A DNA stretch of 64,000 bases from Prorocentrum cordatum (Eukaryota; Sar; Dinophyceae; Prorocentrales; Prorocentraceae), in NCBI GenBank assembly GCA_963575745.1, contig CAUYUJ010003036.1:412778-476777 (forward strand), read 5' to 3'. This document shows, piece after piece, positions 40,300 to 51,059 of this stretch. Below the pieces are notes generated by a model. The model ran no database searches. It was not told the origin of the DNA and saw nothing but the letters and a program-made list of their open reading frames with translations. A program made the position numbers and the translations under genes. Position 1 is the stretch's first letter; the number at the start of each line of letters is the position of its first letter.

Positions 40300-42869
40300 A
40301 ATCTGGCGTTCATCGAAGTCTGATTCTCCGTCGCCTGTGCGTATTCCAAGGTAGCGCCATGCTTCGTCCCTGGAAATTGCGGACGACCTCGGTGAGAAAG
40401 CGTTCAAAATGGCACGAAGTTTGGGCTCGTCATAAGCGGCGCCGTCGCATTTTGGCCAAACTCAAAACTCATACCCTGAAGCATTTTGGTGGTCGTAGAA
40501 ATACGACCCCTCCATGGTCATCCTGATCATGCCGTCAGTCACAAGACGTCGAATTTGCTTCTGCTCTCCAGCAAGGGCTCCGGGGGCACCCCGGAGACCC
40601 AGTCGGCCCCGCCCTCGCAGCAGCGCTTTGTTTGGACAAGAAGGGTCTTCACCATTCCGCACGTCGGGGAGTATGTCATTAAGCTCCCCCGTGTCGTACC
40701 ACGTGATAATGCATTCTTCTAGATATTGGAGTTATTGGAGAACGTCCGCATTTTGGGGGAGATCCTCTGTTGCAAGTTGAACCACGTTCCAGAATGTTTC
40801 GATCGCGTTACACGAGTACGCAGAGAATGGCGGCGAGACTCGCGATGGCGAGCTCTGCCATTGGGCCTCCCGTAGTGCGCCTTCCGTCCGAAGAAAATTT
40901 TCTTGAAATAGTGAGCAAAGTCCGCTTCTCGATCGTATTGCAGTTTCTGGACGACCTTGCGCCAGAAAGCATCGAATAGTTCGGGAGGTAGGAATGCAGG
41001 TCTGTGAACGTAGTCCCGGATAAGCTTCCCCTGGTTCTGGAGTGTCCACAGGCCACCCGCGATCGTGATATTTTTCTTCACGTGCTATAAGCACCTGATG
41101 TGCGTCGCGGACGGGAACTTGCGTTCGAACACGCTGACGAGGGCGGCCCCGCCATCGATGTAGACGGCGGTTGTCCTAGCAACCAGGTCCATGTTGGACG
41201 CGCCAAGGCGCGCGCAGATGCAGTCGACCGCCGCCTCGACAGCCGGGTTGTTCTCCTGTTGGGGATCCGAAGCCGACGACGACGACCGACGACGGACGGA
41301 TGACGACCGAACGTGACGACGACGGCGATGACGGCGACCGAGTCGGCGACGACGACGGCGACGACGACGACGGCGAGGACGAAGGCGACGGCGGCTGCAA
41401 CGGCGTCAACGACGGCAGCAACGGCAGCGGCAACGGTTCACGCGACGGCGGTCAGGCACGAGCAGGCGGGGGTGGTCGCTTAATTAGCTTCGGGGGCACA
41501 TCCAGAAATTCCAGAAACAGCAAAATATCGAGTCTGAAATGTTCGTTCGCTTTGGGTTTCTGGAATCCGTTTTCGGGCCCCGGGGCCGTCGAGGAACGAT
41601 TCGGGACGAGACATCCGAAAAACCGGCCCCGCGGTGGCAACGAGCAGGCAGGGGTTGTCGCTTAACGCAGTTCTGGGGGCACATCCGCAATTTCCGGAGA
41701 CTGGAAAATCGTCGAGTCTGAAATGTTCGTCGTTTTGACCTTCTGGAATCCGTTCTCGGGCCCCGGGAATCCAAAAAACCGGCCCCCGCGGAACACTGGC
41801 CCAGAGGCCCAGGGCCTCAAGATTCGAAACCAACGCCTCTTCGGAAGTGCGGGCCATCTATCCCCGCCGTTCTTGCGGGGAAAGCACGAACGCCAGCGGC
41901 GCGAACGTCTCGCGCCACGCGCGGTCGTCGAAGTGCGTTCCGAGCCAGCCAATTGACACCAATTTAAATTTTTGCGTTCCGCGATTGTGCGTCCCATCGC
42001 AACACAGGCGCACCTGGCATGAGGGATCCTGATTGTTCACGAATTCCACAAGTTCATCAAACAAGAAACTGCAACATAGAACAAGGATACGGTTGCGTGT
42101 AGACGACCAGTCGGGATCAATCCTTAGGCTGCATGGCTCATTTTGGGAGCTAGGCGCCAGACGTTGCACAAGAGCTTCCCACTCGCTCGGGCTACTTAGC
42201 CCAGGGATGGGCCGATGCTCAGTCCAATAGGTGCTCCCCCGAGCGGCATACACTGCCCTGGACGAAGGGACACTACTGGGATGACGCCTCGCCCCGCCGA
42301 TCATTTGGTGCCTCTGCGTAGACACTGGCAAGGGATTCTTCGCCATCTTGGCGGTTTCCAACCTCATTTAGTCGCGCTTGCGATGCGGAAACAAGTGGTG
42401 CATGATCCACGGAATCCTTTTTAGTGTACATTTGTATGAACCCACCTTGTTGCATGAATCGCCACTGGAATTGGCAAAGTGACCCATCGGCACATTGACA
42501 ATGTTTGCAATATACGAGAACATGCTCAATCGGTTCACCGGATCGAAGACCAAATTTGAAATTGCCGAAATTGACATTCTTTTTGGGATTGTCAAACGCA
42601 TTGCGCACTCTTTCTGCAAACGTTTTGCCTATTCCAACATTATTCGGATCATTCGTAGATATTGGGTCGCCGATAGGAAACCATCGTTGTGTCGTTATGA
42701 ACGAACCATCATCATCTGTTTTTTCGATGTCCTCGCCAGCGGGTTCTTCTTTGATGTCTTTGCTCGCGGGCTGTCGGTTTGCGGAACTCGCATTCCGAGC
42801 AGAAGCGCGCGGATCCGCCGAACCACTCCCGCCGCCAGCGTTCGCCGATCGAACGCTTTCGCCGCGCAT
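40300..42869 (-). pseudogene. Broken MULE-type DDE transposase
   Basis: The minus strand carries, in order, four pieces. (1) A Cys-rich segment, VYCKHCQCADGSLCQFQWRF with a later DHAPL, fits the FLYWCH/WRKY-GCM1 zinc domain common at MULE N-termini (about 42380-42530). (2) RLCCDGTHNRGTQKFKLVSI holds the probable first catalytic Asp (about 42000). (3) VYIDGGAALVSVFERKFPSA, then HIRCL, a stop and HVKKNI, holds the second Asp and the MULE-like C-x-x-H motif (about 41060-41175). (4) The weaker downstream segments include LVTDGMIRMTMEG and DEAWRYLGIRTG. The transposase would cut and paste DNA in the nucleus. Damage: a frame change at about 42300-42360, TAG at 41858-41860, TAG at 41085-41087, and an insert of about 600 bases between the two Asp motifs. 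The family call is inferred from motifs. Confidence 0.6.
41230..41815. repeat. Insert within the transposase: GAC-rich tract plus about 180-bp tandem duplication
   Basis: 41270-41450 is a degenerate (GAC/GGC)n tract. Two tandem copies of a unit of about 180 bp follow (about 41459-41640 and 41641-41815), each containing GGGGGCACATCC, GAGTCTGAAATGTTCGT, CTGGAATCCGTT and AAAACCGGCCC. The two blocks sit between the first and second catalytic Asp regions and break the reading frame. Confidence 0.75.
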
Positions 42870-43332
42870 GGCCTTTCCACAGCTGTCTCCAAATCGACTT
42901 GTTCTTGGGGCGACAACCGGCGCGTCGTCTTTTTATCCATTGCTGATCGGATGTGTAATGGGAAATCCCCGCCTCCGTGTTCAAGGAGTCTTGGATTGGA
43001 GCGTCGTTACATTAGTGCGGCGGGCGGTGGTCCGGGTGCATGCGCCGGCCGCCGTTGCTCGCCGATCCAACTGCTCCCATTACCTTTCCCCTGTCAATAT
43101 TTCCGTTCGTTCCAATTCTGAGTATTCTTTATCGAGCCTTTTCTCCCGACGATTTCTTCGTTTTTCGAAATATGTTTGCCCCAATACATATTGTGTTTAC
43201 CGCTGGGCATTTATTGGCTCACCAATTCCATTACTTTGAGGCTTTTTTTTCTGGTACCGATCAAGTTGCTTATTGTATTATGACATGTATTTTTTCCGTG
43301 ACGACTAAAAGTGAAGGAAGTTCGAGGAATCG

Positions 43333-43428
43333 TCGCTGTTTCTGTGATGCTTTCCCAGCATCGAGGGGGCCAAACGCATCTCTGACGTCAGGGAGGAGCG
43401 CATTCCAATTACACCCCCCCAGTACACT
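43333..43428 (-). repeat. Split direct repeat B2
   Basis: Starts CGTCGCTGTTTCTGTGATGC and ends ATTACACCCCCC on the plus strand. It matches B1 over about 90 bases with a handful of substitutions and a 2-base indel. It forms the outer 3' end of the element. Confidence 0.85.
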
Positions 43429-43574
43429 CCGTGTTGGCGTAAGCCTCGGGAGAGCGGGTCAAAGTGCAAACGGACCCGTGCGGTCTCAACGAATGTCGCA
43501 AACCCAAGGGCGGGTTCGGGTGGGTAGCTGTTTAAGCGACAAATCCGCCAGCTTGGCGCGGTAGCAAATTGCCC

Positions 43575-43917
43575 GCAAACGCCAAAGCCCGAAAGGCAAC
43601 GGGAGCAAGCCTTCCCGTAGGAGCGAAGCCTTTACAAGGCTTCTGCAAATACGGCCACAAAAAGGCCAACAAATGAAGAAAAACGCAAGGATTGGCGGAA
43701 ACCGAATGCAACCACCAACCATGCGCGTGCCCCGAACGGGCACGGCCCGAAAGGCCCACTGGCAACGCGGGGGCGTGATTCCCCGAGCCATGGAGGGTGC
43801 ACAAATTCACCTTCCAGGCCGCCTGCGCCGGATCGGGGCCACACGGCGCCCCTAGGCATCAGCAGCGGCAGATCTCAGAATATTCGAAAGGCTTCGCCCT
43901 CCTCCTATTATGATCAA
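43575..43917 (-). repeat. Split direct repeat A2
   Basis: 343 bases, from GCAAACGCCAAAGCCCGAAA to CCTATTATGATCAA on the plus strand. It matches A1 at 52233-52575 at the same length with roughly 5 percent substitutions by eye. It lies 3 bases from B1. Between A2 and B2 are 146 bases of other sequence. Confidence 0.9.
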
Positions 43918-43920
43918 TAT

Positions 43921-44009
43921 TCGCTGTTTCTGCGATGCTTTACCCCAGCATCGAGGGGGCCAAACGCATCTCTGACCTCAGGGAGGAGTGCATTCTAATT
44001 ACACCCCCC
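43921..44009 (-). repeat. Split direct repeat B1
   Basis: TCGCTGTTTCTGCGATGCTT to ATTACACCCCCC on the plus strand. Near-identical to B2, in the same orientation, directly behind the recombinase gene as expected for B1. Confidence 0.85.
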
Positions 44010-44094
44010 GAAGCGCCCCCTCGAGGCATCTTCTTCCCCGAAGCGGGCTGTACACGTACATGAACGCTTGCACGCACCGATTGCCGTAATTTGT

Positions 44095-45467
44095 TCAACC
44101 CCGCTGGTCCTCACTATCGTCGTCTGGGATACTGATGTTGCGAACCGGCAAATGGTCGAACCTTCGGATCGCCACCGGCTCTGCGTCGGGACTTTGCCGA
44201 CTTGCGAAAGCTTGCAAAAATTGAGTTTGGATTGCACTCACAGTGGTGTTTGCATACACCGACGCCATTGTGTCGGATGAACGCCATCCGCCTTGCGCTT
44301 GAACAAGATCGGGAGGGAGTTTGGCGAAATGGGTGTACCACTCGGTGCCGCCGCGCCGCAATGAATGCGAGCTGGTGCTTGGGTCTTGGAAATAAGCGGC
44401 CAATATCTTGCGCCAAAGGTCAGCACTAATCGGTTTCATCTTGGCACCTGTGGTGCAGAAAAAATTGGCTGTGAACTCGCTATCCATATGACGCCGAATG
44501 TCGTACCATGAGGGCTGAAACCACCGACGGCGCACGCTGGAATCCAGCATGTCTGGCCGACCCCAAATGGGTCGTTCTTCTGCTTGCGTATGGTGCACAC
44601 AACACAGTCGCTCTCGAAACGTATGTCTGTCATAGTGAGGGCGATCGCTTCGGATACGCGCCGGATGCCAAAAAAACAGAACACTGCCATAGCGGAGTCC
44701 CTGGTGCCTGCAGGTGTGCTTGCTTGTTGCCGATGGTGGACAAACCCCACCAATTCGTCGAATGTGATTGCCCGCTTTCGGTGCGAGCTGTGGTCCGCTC
44801 GTTTCTTGAGGCCCCTCCAGAACTGTCTTGATCTGTCGTCCCAACACGAATCGAATACACTACTCATGTTGTTGCACGCGTGCCATGCCCGCACGGCGGC
44901 TTAATTGATTTGAATCGTGTTCCAACTCATGCCGTCCATGGGCGCAAATAAGATCATCAGCTTGTCTGGTGTGTCTAGGGGCAAGAGGGAACTGTCCACA
45001 ATTTCCTCTGCACCTTGCACGTGCACACGCAAAGCACGAGAATAAGTTTGTTTTGTTGATGTTTCCCAACCACTTTCCAAAATGGACTGCGCAAGGGTTG
45101 TCAAACGTCTCAGGTTCTCTGACGCATCGCTGGAGGACGTCGGGCGCAAGTTGCAAGCCACATTGGTAAAACGCAACTCATTAGAATCAACCCTTCTCTG
45201 TTTTGGTTTGGGAGGGACTTGATGCAGACGCCGACTCTGGGGAGGTGGGCCAGTTGGTGCTGATGCTAAGGCCATGCCCCATGGGGCTGGTTGGCAAGCG
45301 TCTCCGTCGTTTCCCAAAGGTTGCGTAGCTAGAAACATGTCGAATGAGGCTTGGGCCGATGCTATGGCTACGGAGGGGCGTGGGGGGAGAGGATCGCCCA
45401 CCCGCACCGCAATCTTTCTCGAATGGGGCGTAAATCGACGAATCGCTTCGGCTGAAAGGCAACGCAA
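44095..45467 (-). pseudogene. Tyrosine recombinase (integrase) of the YR retrotransposon
   Basis: The enzyme joins the circular cDNA to the genome by strand exchange through a phosphotyrosine. The N-terminal core-binding part includes LAQSILESGWETSTKQTYSR. The catalytic part includes FFGIRRVSEAIALTMTDI (first Arg), CTIRKQKNDPFG (probable Lys), HSLRRGGTEWY (HxxR), GGWRS (Trp in the usual His position) and MASVYAN (nucleophilic Tyr). All catalytic positions are therefore visible. Two breaks: a TAA at 44901-44903 with the same frame resuming directly after it, and a frameshift near 44530-44560 before the C-terminal half. The residues after the Tyr, up to about 44095, are Asp/Ser-rich. Placement next to B1 fits the PAT/Ngaro order. 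Confidence 0.85.
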
Positions 45468-46390
45468 TCAGGCAACTGAGTGAAGGGCGCATTTGGGGAA
45501 AGGGGGAGAGGCAGAGGGAGGAGGAGGAGGCGAATTTGGAAGTCGAAAGGTGGAGGTAGTGAGCTGGAGGTGGGAAGCTGCATGCTTTCTTACTGCCCAC
45601 GCTGACCGGGAGTTGCGCCCGATTGGCAACTAAAGAAACCATCCGGGCAATTCGAATGCTTCCGCATCGCTGGCATTGCTCATATGAGGACGGACATTGC
45701 ACCCAATGCGGTGATGTACGGGATGCGAGGCATGAGATCTCGAGGAGTCCCGAATGATACGAACTTCGGCAAATTCATATCAACCTCGAGTGGGGGGCTA
45801 AACAGCAAGGTTAACAAATCTCTGCCCCGTCTCAAATCAGAGCGTTGGGCACGCGTGCGCTCTTTGTAATTTGACGCATATTTGCTAATAGTGTGTCGTG
45901 GCACTGTACCTTGAGAGATGCACGAACATCATTTTCTCTGCGTTTTGGCTGGGACTCGAAAGGCGGCGGAGGTTACGGCGAATGCCGCCTATTAACGGCC
46001 ACCGCGACCGTTACGACAAAATCTGCTGAACGCAAACGTCAAGGAAGGGAGGAGGGAGGGGGAGGGAGGGGGAGGGAGGGCATAGGAAGACAAAGCGAAG
46101 AGCGAAATACGCCACGAAGAATAATAACTGAGGAGATGAACGCCCATCAACGTTGCGACATTTGGGCTGTATTTGAAGGGCGGCGGGAGTTACGACGAAT
46201 ACCCCCTGTTAGTGGCCGCCGCGACGTTACGACATAAATGTGCAATGCAACCTCCATGGAGTGAGGGGGTGGAGAGGGAGGGATGGGAATACGAAAGCAA
46301 ATGAGCTCCAGAACAACATTGGGGCATAGACGCAGACAGGGTAATGGATTGGACTTGTAACGAATCTGCATTTTTCCCCTCACCAAGAAT
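45468..46390. other. Region inside the YR element with no clear gene; contains a 65-bp duplication
   Basis: GGCGGAGGTTACGGCGAATG to CGACCGTTACGACA (about 45962-46020) is repeated in diverged form at about 46178-46236. A GGGA-rich tract lies at 46040-46085. On the minus strand, about 45610-45700, CPSSYEQCQRCGSIRIARMV could be part of a zinc-binding segment, but the frame is broken on both sides. The upstream part of the recombinase protein may extend into 45468-45700. Confidence 0.4.
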
Positions 46391-46798
46391 TGAATCCTGG
46401 GGCTTCCGAGCGAAGCGGAAGCTGCGAATGGCTTAAATTGCATTCGAAATGGAGAATTCACCACTCTGCCCGAATGATGGCCCAGGCCTGCCAGGAATGG
46501 CTTAAATTGCACTCCTTAGCATGGCGGTGTAGGCCCAGCCCGTGGGATGTATATATATATATATATATATATACATATATTGTGAAGCATCATGCCACTA
46601 CTAGCTGGGAGGCTGAGTTGCCTCCGTCAGTGCGGACCTGCTGCACGCGATGGCCGAGAATGGCTTAATTTGCATTCCGTAACCTGTGTGCGTAATCGTC
46701 TCCATGACAAATATTGTATGCATACCATGGCACATGTAACAAATTTAGATGTGCATGGACGTATGTATGCATGTTCTGGCTTCGCTGGACGGTGTGCC
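46391..46798. repeat. Three spaced copies of AATGGCTTAAATTGCATTC, with a (TA)n tract
   Basis: The 19-base word or one-to-two-mismatch versions occurs at about 46428, 46497 and 46662, in the same orientation. A (TA)n run lies at about 46549-46579. They fall in the stretch between the gag-like stop and the recombinase. Function unknown. Confidence 0.7.
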
Positions 46799-47830
46799 CT
46801 AGTTGCCGCACTGGTCCGGCCAATGGTATACCGTACGCCCCAAACGGGCACATTTCAGACAAGGCATGTTTGGCAGATTGCCCATTGCCTTGCACGTGGC
46901 CTGCGAATGTTTCACAACCGCCGTAGAATTGCGAATGCAATGCCTACAATATGTCCCCATAATCTGGCGAATAGCGGCTATCTCAGCGGGGGTGCCGCTG
47001 AATTTGGCATCGATGTATGCCTGTACAGCAGGCGGCTGCTGCCGGCCCATCATGCCGCCGAGCTCTGCGAGCAAGTAATCAACCATTCGTTGTTTTTCTT
47101 CCTTATCTTTGCCTTTCCCCTTCCCCTTCTTCTGCTCGCCTTTAGCGGGCGTTTGGGCGAAGACGGGGCCGGCAGAAAATTGAGATGGGCTTGCGGCCGA
47201 AGCTCCACGGTTCGCCTGTACGCTCGGGTCGGGACGGAGCAATTTGAAAGGGGGCGCGCCGGCAGGCGTGCCTTCTGGCGCCGGGCGTAGATTCGCAAGG
47301 GGAGTAGAGCCGCTAGGGGAGATCAGAAAGGGAGAAACTGCCAGGCGACTCACCCTGATACTCCAATCGTGAGAATCGCTACGTCTACCGGCGAGCGCGC
47401 TGCTGTTTTTTTTTGTTTTCCGCTTTATAGATTTGACCACGGAGAACACCAACGGCATCAGCTCCTCGCGCTGCTGCTGCATCTTACTTGCGGAGGTCGG
47501 CTTCGACATAGCCGGAACGACGAATTGCGCCTCCATCAGAGGGAAAACAGTCAAGACCATGCGGGCCAAGGCCGCCACTGTAGCGTCGCCTTCGGTAGCT
47601 GCCTTATCGGATATGAACGCTCTGAAACGGTCAGCGTTGCCACCGTATGGTGCCAAGCATAATTGTTTCCACGATGTTTTAGGAGCGCTTTTCAGCGCAA
47701 GTGCTTGGCGTATCTGTTGAGCCTCAGGGCTCTCTGGGTGCGCCGAACACGCTGCTGTAGCGTTCGCCGTGGCAGGGTCATGCATGTGGTCAACGGCATT
47801 CGCAAGCCAGTCCTTATCAACGGTGAGGCG
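46799..47830 (-). CDS. Gag-like protein with two expanded zinc knuckles, N-terminus cut
   Basis: The minus-strand frame is open for 370 codons, of which the part from about 47830 down looks like protein. It has an Ala/Glu-rich helical region (PEAQQIRQALALKSAPKTSW), a Pro/Ala-rich linker, a Lys/Gly-rich basic patch (GEQKKGKGKGKDKEEKQR) and two C-terminal Cys/His motifs. These are CRHC...H...C (CX2CX9HX4C) and CLKC...H...C (CX2CX8HX4C). Retroviral-type gag knuckles are CX2CX4HX4C, so the loops here are longer. The likely role is packaging element RNA in the cytoplasm (inference). In PAT-type elements gag normally precedes RT; here it lies between RNase H and recombinase, beside the LINE insertion. 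Whether it belongs to the same element copy is not certain. Confidence 0.55.
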   Translation of the reverse strand, partial: RLTVDKDWLANAVDHMHDPATANATAACSAHPESPEAQQIRQALALKSAPKTSWKQLCLAPYGGNADRFRAFISDKAATEGDATVAALARMVLTVFPLMEAQFVVPAMSKPTSASKMQQQREELMPLVFSVVKSIKRKTKKNSSALAGRRSDSHDWSIRVSRLAVSPFLISPSGSTPLANLRPAPEGTPAGAPPFKLLRPDPSVQANRGASAASPSQFSAGPVFAQTPAKGEQKKGKGKGKDKEEKQRMVDYLLAELGGMMGRQQPPAVQAYIDAKFSGTPAEIAAIRQIMGTYCRHCIRNSTAVVKHSQATCKAMGNLPNMPCLKCARLGRTVYHWPDQCGN

Positions 47831-49624
47831 GCTTTGGACCCTGCTTTGAGACAAGTGCGGGCCAAGTTGCCGGCAGGAGCGGAAATCATTGCATATTTGG
47901 ACGACATACACATCATTTGCGTTCCTGCGGATGCGGCTGCCATTTTCGACGATGTAAGTGGTATGCTACGTAATGTGTGTCACATCGACGTCAACATCGG
48001 AAAGTTGGCCGCATGGAGTAAAAATGTCAACCTTTGCCCCCCAGAACTTGCGGAGAGGAGTGACAACAACCCGTGGGTGCACGACCGACCGCTACCAGAA
48101 CAAGGGATGCGCATACTCGGGGCTCCGTTTGGAACGACCGCATATGTGGAGGCATTTGGCCTGGCGTTAGTGGAGGAGAAGGAGAAGCTACTTAAATTCC
48201 TACCTAAGCTCCCTTCCCTCCAATGCACTTGGCTATTGTTGTACTTCTGTGCGGTACCACGTCTCAACCACTTGCTGCGCACAACCCCGCCGCACGCGTC
48301 CAGAACAGCAGCACTTGCTCACGACGCGAATGTATTGGACACGTTTCGGCAACTGTTCGGTATTTGTGGACCCGACGAGTGGGACCCGGACCTACACGAT
48401 GTACACTACAACACATGGGTTGCACAAGCTAGATTGCCGTTACGTTTTGGCGGTCTTGGGTTACGAGACTCTGTTCTTCTGTCGTCAGCTGCGTACTGGG
48501 CCAGTTGGGCGGATTCAATACGGAGCCTGATCCTTGGATTTCCGACGATCGGCCGAGATATCTTATTCCACTTAACAAACTTGGACAACGCTCAAAATTT
48601 GGCACCGGGGGCTCGACCCGATTGCCTCCGCGCCGCTGAAGAGGCTGGTCGATTTTGTGACAGTGCCAACTGGAACGACAGACCTCTCTGGGGCACACTT
48701 GCGGTCGACAATTCGCCGCCTGCGCCTCCCCCAATGCCATTGGCTCTAGGTGAATGGACTCACGGATGGCAATTCCATGCGTCTTCAGGCGTACTACGTC
48801 AAGCATATACGACGGTGTTGCGTGAATTGGGCGGTGGGCCGCATGCCCGGGCGAATGCAGCTACGGCAGGAAAAGCGCTGCTACGATCATGTATGGGTCC
48901 TTATGCGGCAATTTGGCTCACTGTATGTCCAACCACAGACAGTCGACGACGACTCGGAATTGGAGAACTATTCGAGGGAGGGGACCCGCACGGCCATTCT
49001 CGAATGTCGGATAACACGTATGGTCGTCTCAATTCTCGACATACGTGGATGGTCACAGCTTGGCGCCAGGTCTTTACAGAAGGCGGGGGGCTCATACCTG
49101 ATCGGAACATAGAACGCACCCTAAGCACGACGCATGTTCCGGTGCCCGCAGGAGACTCGAGACGACTCGACCTCATCGTCCCTTGCACGAATGTGGCACG
49201 AGGCTTACCGCTGTTTTGCGATATCACAGTGGTTTCCCCAATTCAAAGGACGGGAGCCGCTCGGACGGGCACAAGCAACCAGAGTGGTGGGCTACTAGAA
49301 AGGGCTGAAAACGAAAACAACAACACATACAGGGAAGTGGTGGACTCAGGACTTGGGGCTCTGCTGTGCTTGGGATCAGAGGTGCATGGACGATGGGGCA
49401 ACCAATGCATTCAAATCCTTCCCGCTCTGGCCAGAGAAAGGCGCCGATTTCTCCCAGCAAGGGCACGGCGTGGGACCGAATTAGGCTTACTTCATCGTTG
49501 GTGGGGGTTACTTGGTATTGCCCTGCAACGATCAGTGGCGCACATGGTCCTACATGACCCCGGAGACCTACCAACGACCTCACTTGAGCCGGTTCCCGGC
49601 CTGGCTGATTTGGAGGTCCTCTGA
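47831..49624 (+). pseudogene. 5'-truncated non-LTR (LINE) reverse transcriptase, C-terminal part
   Basis: One long frame starts within the RT palm. It has ALRQVRAKLPAGAEIIAYLD followed by D: the YLDD at 47894-47905 is the catalytic RT motif. RFGGLGLRDS and a conserved C-terminal run with RRLDLIVPCTNVARGLPLFC and ending LHRWWGLLGIALQRSVAHMV follow. These match the thumb and tail order I recall for dinoflagellate LINE proteins. The fingers, endonuclease and ORF1 are absent, as expected for incomplete target-primed reverse transcription. From the palm to the stop at 49622-49624 no frame break is seen. The frame is formally open from 47663, but upstream of about 47830 the minus-strand gag-like frame is the better reading. 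Confidence 0.8.
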
Positions 49625-49625
49625 T

Positions 49626-49727
49626 CCTCCTCCTCCTCCTCCTCCTCCTCCTCCTCCTCTTCCTCCTCCTCCTCCTCCTCCTCCTCCTCCTCCTCCTCCT
49701 CCTCGTCCTCCTCCTCCTCCTCCTCTT
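49626..49727. repeat. (TCC)n microsatellite in the LINE 3' region
   Basis: Nearly pure TCC with one CTTCC and one CGTCC interruption. It directly follows the LINE stop codon. Confidence 0.95.
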
Positions 49728-49853
49728 TAGCTGCTTAGCCGCCCCGCTGCCGTCGCGCTGCTGCCGCTCTCCGTCTTTGACGTTTTTCGGGCGTCGCTGC
49801 TCTGTCTCACCCGCCGCTTTCGTCGTCACCTGTTGGGGCTCGCACCTGGATAG

Positions 49854-49886
<33 letters not shown>
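49854..49886 (+). other. Poly-A tail of the LINE insertion
   Basis: 33 consecutive A. It marks the 3' end of the plus-strand LINE and its junction with the minus-strand YR element. Confidence 0.85.
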
Positions 49887-49890
<4 letters not shown>

Positions 49891-50944
49891 AAGTCGGATG
49901 GCGGCACTTTGCTCCAGCGAATCGCCCCGGCATTTTTGTGCCAGAGACGGAAAATATCAGCTCCTTCGGTCCAGCGGCTGCGGCGCGTCCATTGTTGCAG
50001 CGTTTGCGATCGGAACCATGGGGCTCCTGCATTTTCCGGAATTAGTAAGAATACAATATCACATCGATTGTTCGCACCAATTCGCGCAACCAAGGCAAAA
50101 CCCGACCTACGAATGCTCGTGGTGGATGGGCCCATGCCCGTTTCACATTGAATGGTTGCTCGAACGCCGACTGCTCCGGGAAGAACCAGTGTGCAGCTTG
50201 AGCTGATGTTCCTTCCCTGTCTGCGAACAAGTCAATGTCGAAAGGGCCGAACTTACGAACGATGTCATTCATGACTGATCGCTTTAACACGGCAACCCTG
50301 AATACATCAGTGTTCCATCGGTGTGCGAACGAAGAATCGCGAGACCCTTCGTCAGCTATGACATTAGTAGTGCCTTTAAGGTGCACTGCCATGCACCAAC
50401 ACCCGGCCCGTCTTTCGGCATCTTCGAAATTTTCGGCTAAATTTTGCAATGCTGGGACGCGCCCGTATCTGAATTTAATATAGTGCTCAGCAGCCGTATT
50501 GTCGACTCGAAAGACGACCCGCCACCCTCGTAACCAAGTGGCTTCTCGGCGGACTGCTTCGCGGGCCACCCACAATTCTTTGTAATTAATTGCGTTGGCG
50601 TTGTCAGCGAGAAGATGGAAGTCCTCCGGCCATGTGCCAGATACCACACAGCTGGTTTCGCACAAATTGTAAGACCATCCATGGAGTTTCGATACATCAA
50701 TCTCCACTATTCGAATGCAACCAGAATCCGCGAGGGCTGTCCAATTTTCAAAATCGGTGGACTTCGGGCCCATCTTGATAATGATCCGGCCGTTCCGTGC
50801 AGTGGCCTGGCAGGCGCAATATTCAAGGAGCGAATCCACCACTCGATATGTCTGATATTTGCTGCAAAAAGTCTCACCGGAGGGTCTGCCGAAGGGTTTT
50901 TTGACCAGATTGCGTGAACGTTGAAAGCGTTCAAATCCCCCCAC
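49887..50944 (-). pseudogene. DIRS-type RNase H domain and following C-terminal domain
   Basis: RNase H removes the RNA strand during cDNA synthesis. In order: VEIDVSKLHGWSYNL (first Asp), INYKELWVAREAV (Glu), RVVFRVDNTAAEHYIKF (second Asp) and NVIADEGSRDSSF (last Asp). These are the DEDD positions of the DIRS/Ty3 RNase H family. FDIDLFADREGTSAQAAHWF follows, typical of the domain behind RNase H in DIRS-like elements. The frame stops at 50042. The expected next motif (FLLIPENAGAPWFRSQ) lies in another frame from about 50110 down, so there is one frameshift near 50060-50130. The protein then runs into the LINE poly-T. Confidence 0.85.
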
Positions 50945-51059
50945 ACATGATGCAGCCGACGACGGCCTTGAAGGAATACTTCAGCAATATGGGACGCGAG
51001 ACCCGCAGCTGACGCCAACACGCGTGCTAACAAGCACCCTTCATTATTCCATTTGAGAA

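Larger units (their letters stand above)
47831..49886 (+). mobile_element. Nested LINE insertion with TCC microsatellite and poly-A tail
   Basis: The insertion consists of the truncated RT gene, a (TCC)n tract beginning two bases after the stop, about 125 bases of 3' UTR, and a run of 33 A. Directly after the A-run the minus-strand YR-element frame resumes (KVPPSDLPF next to the poly-T). This marks the insertion point inside the RNase H/C-terminal domain. A clear target-site duplication was not found. TGGCA occurs both at 47770-47774 and at 49886-49890, which may be chance. Confidence 0.75.

Noticed and set aside
47663-47830. N-terminal extension of the LINE ORF
   Set aside because: The opposite strand carries the gag-like protein here, with better protein character. 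The plus-strand residues do not resemble RT fingers.
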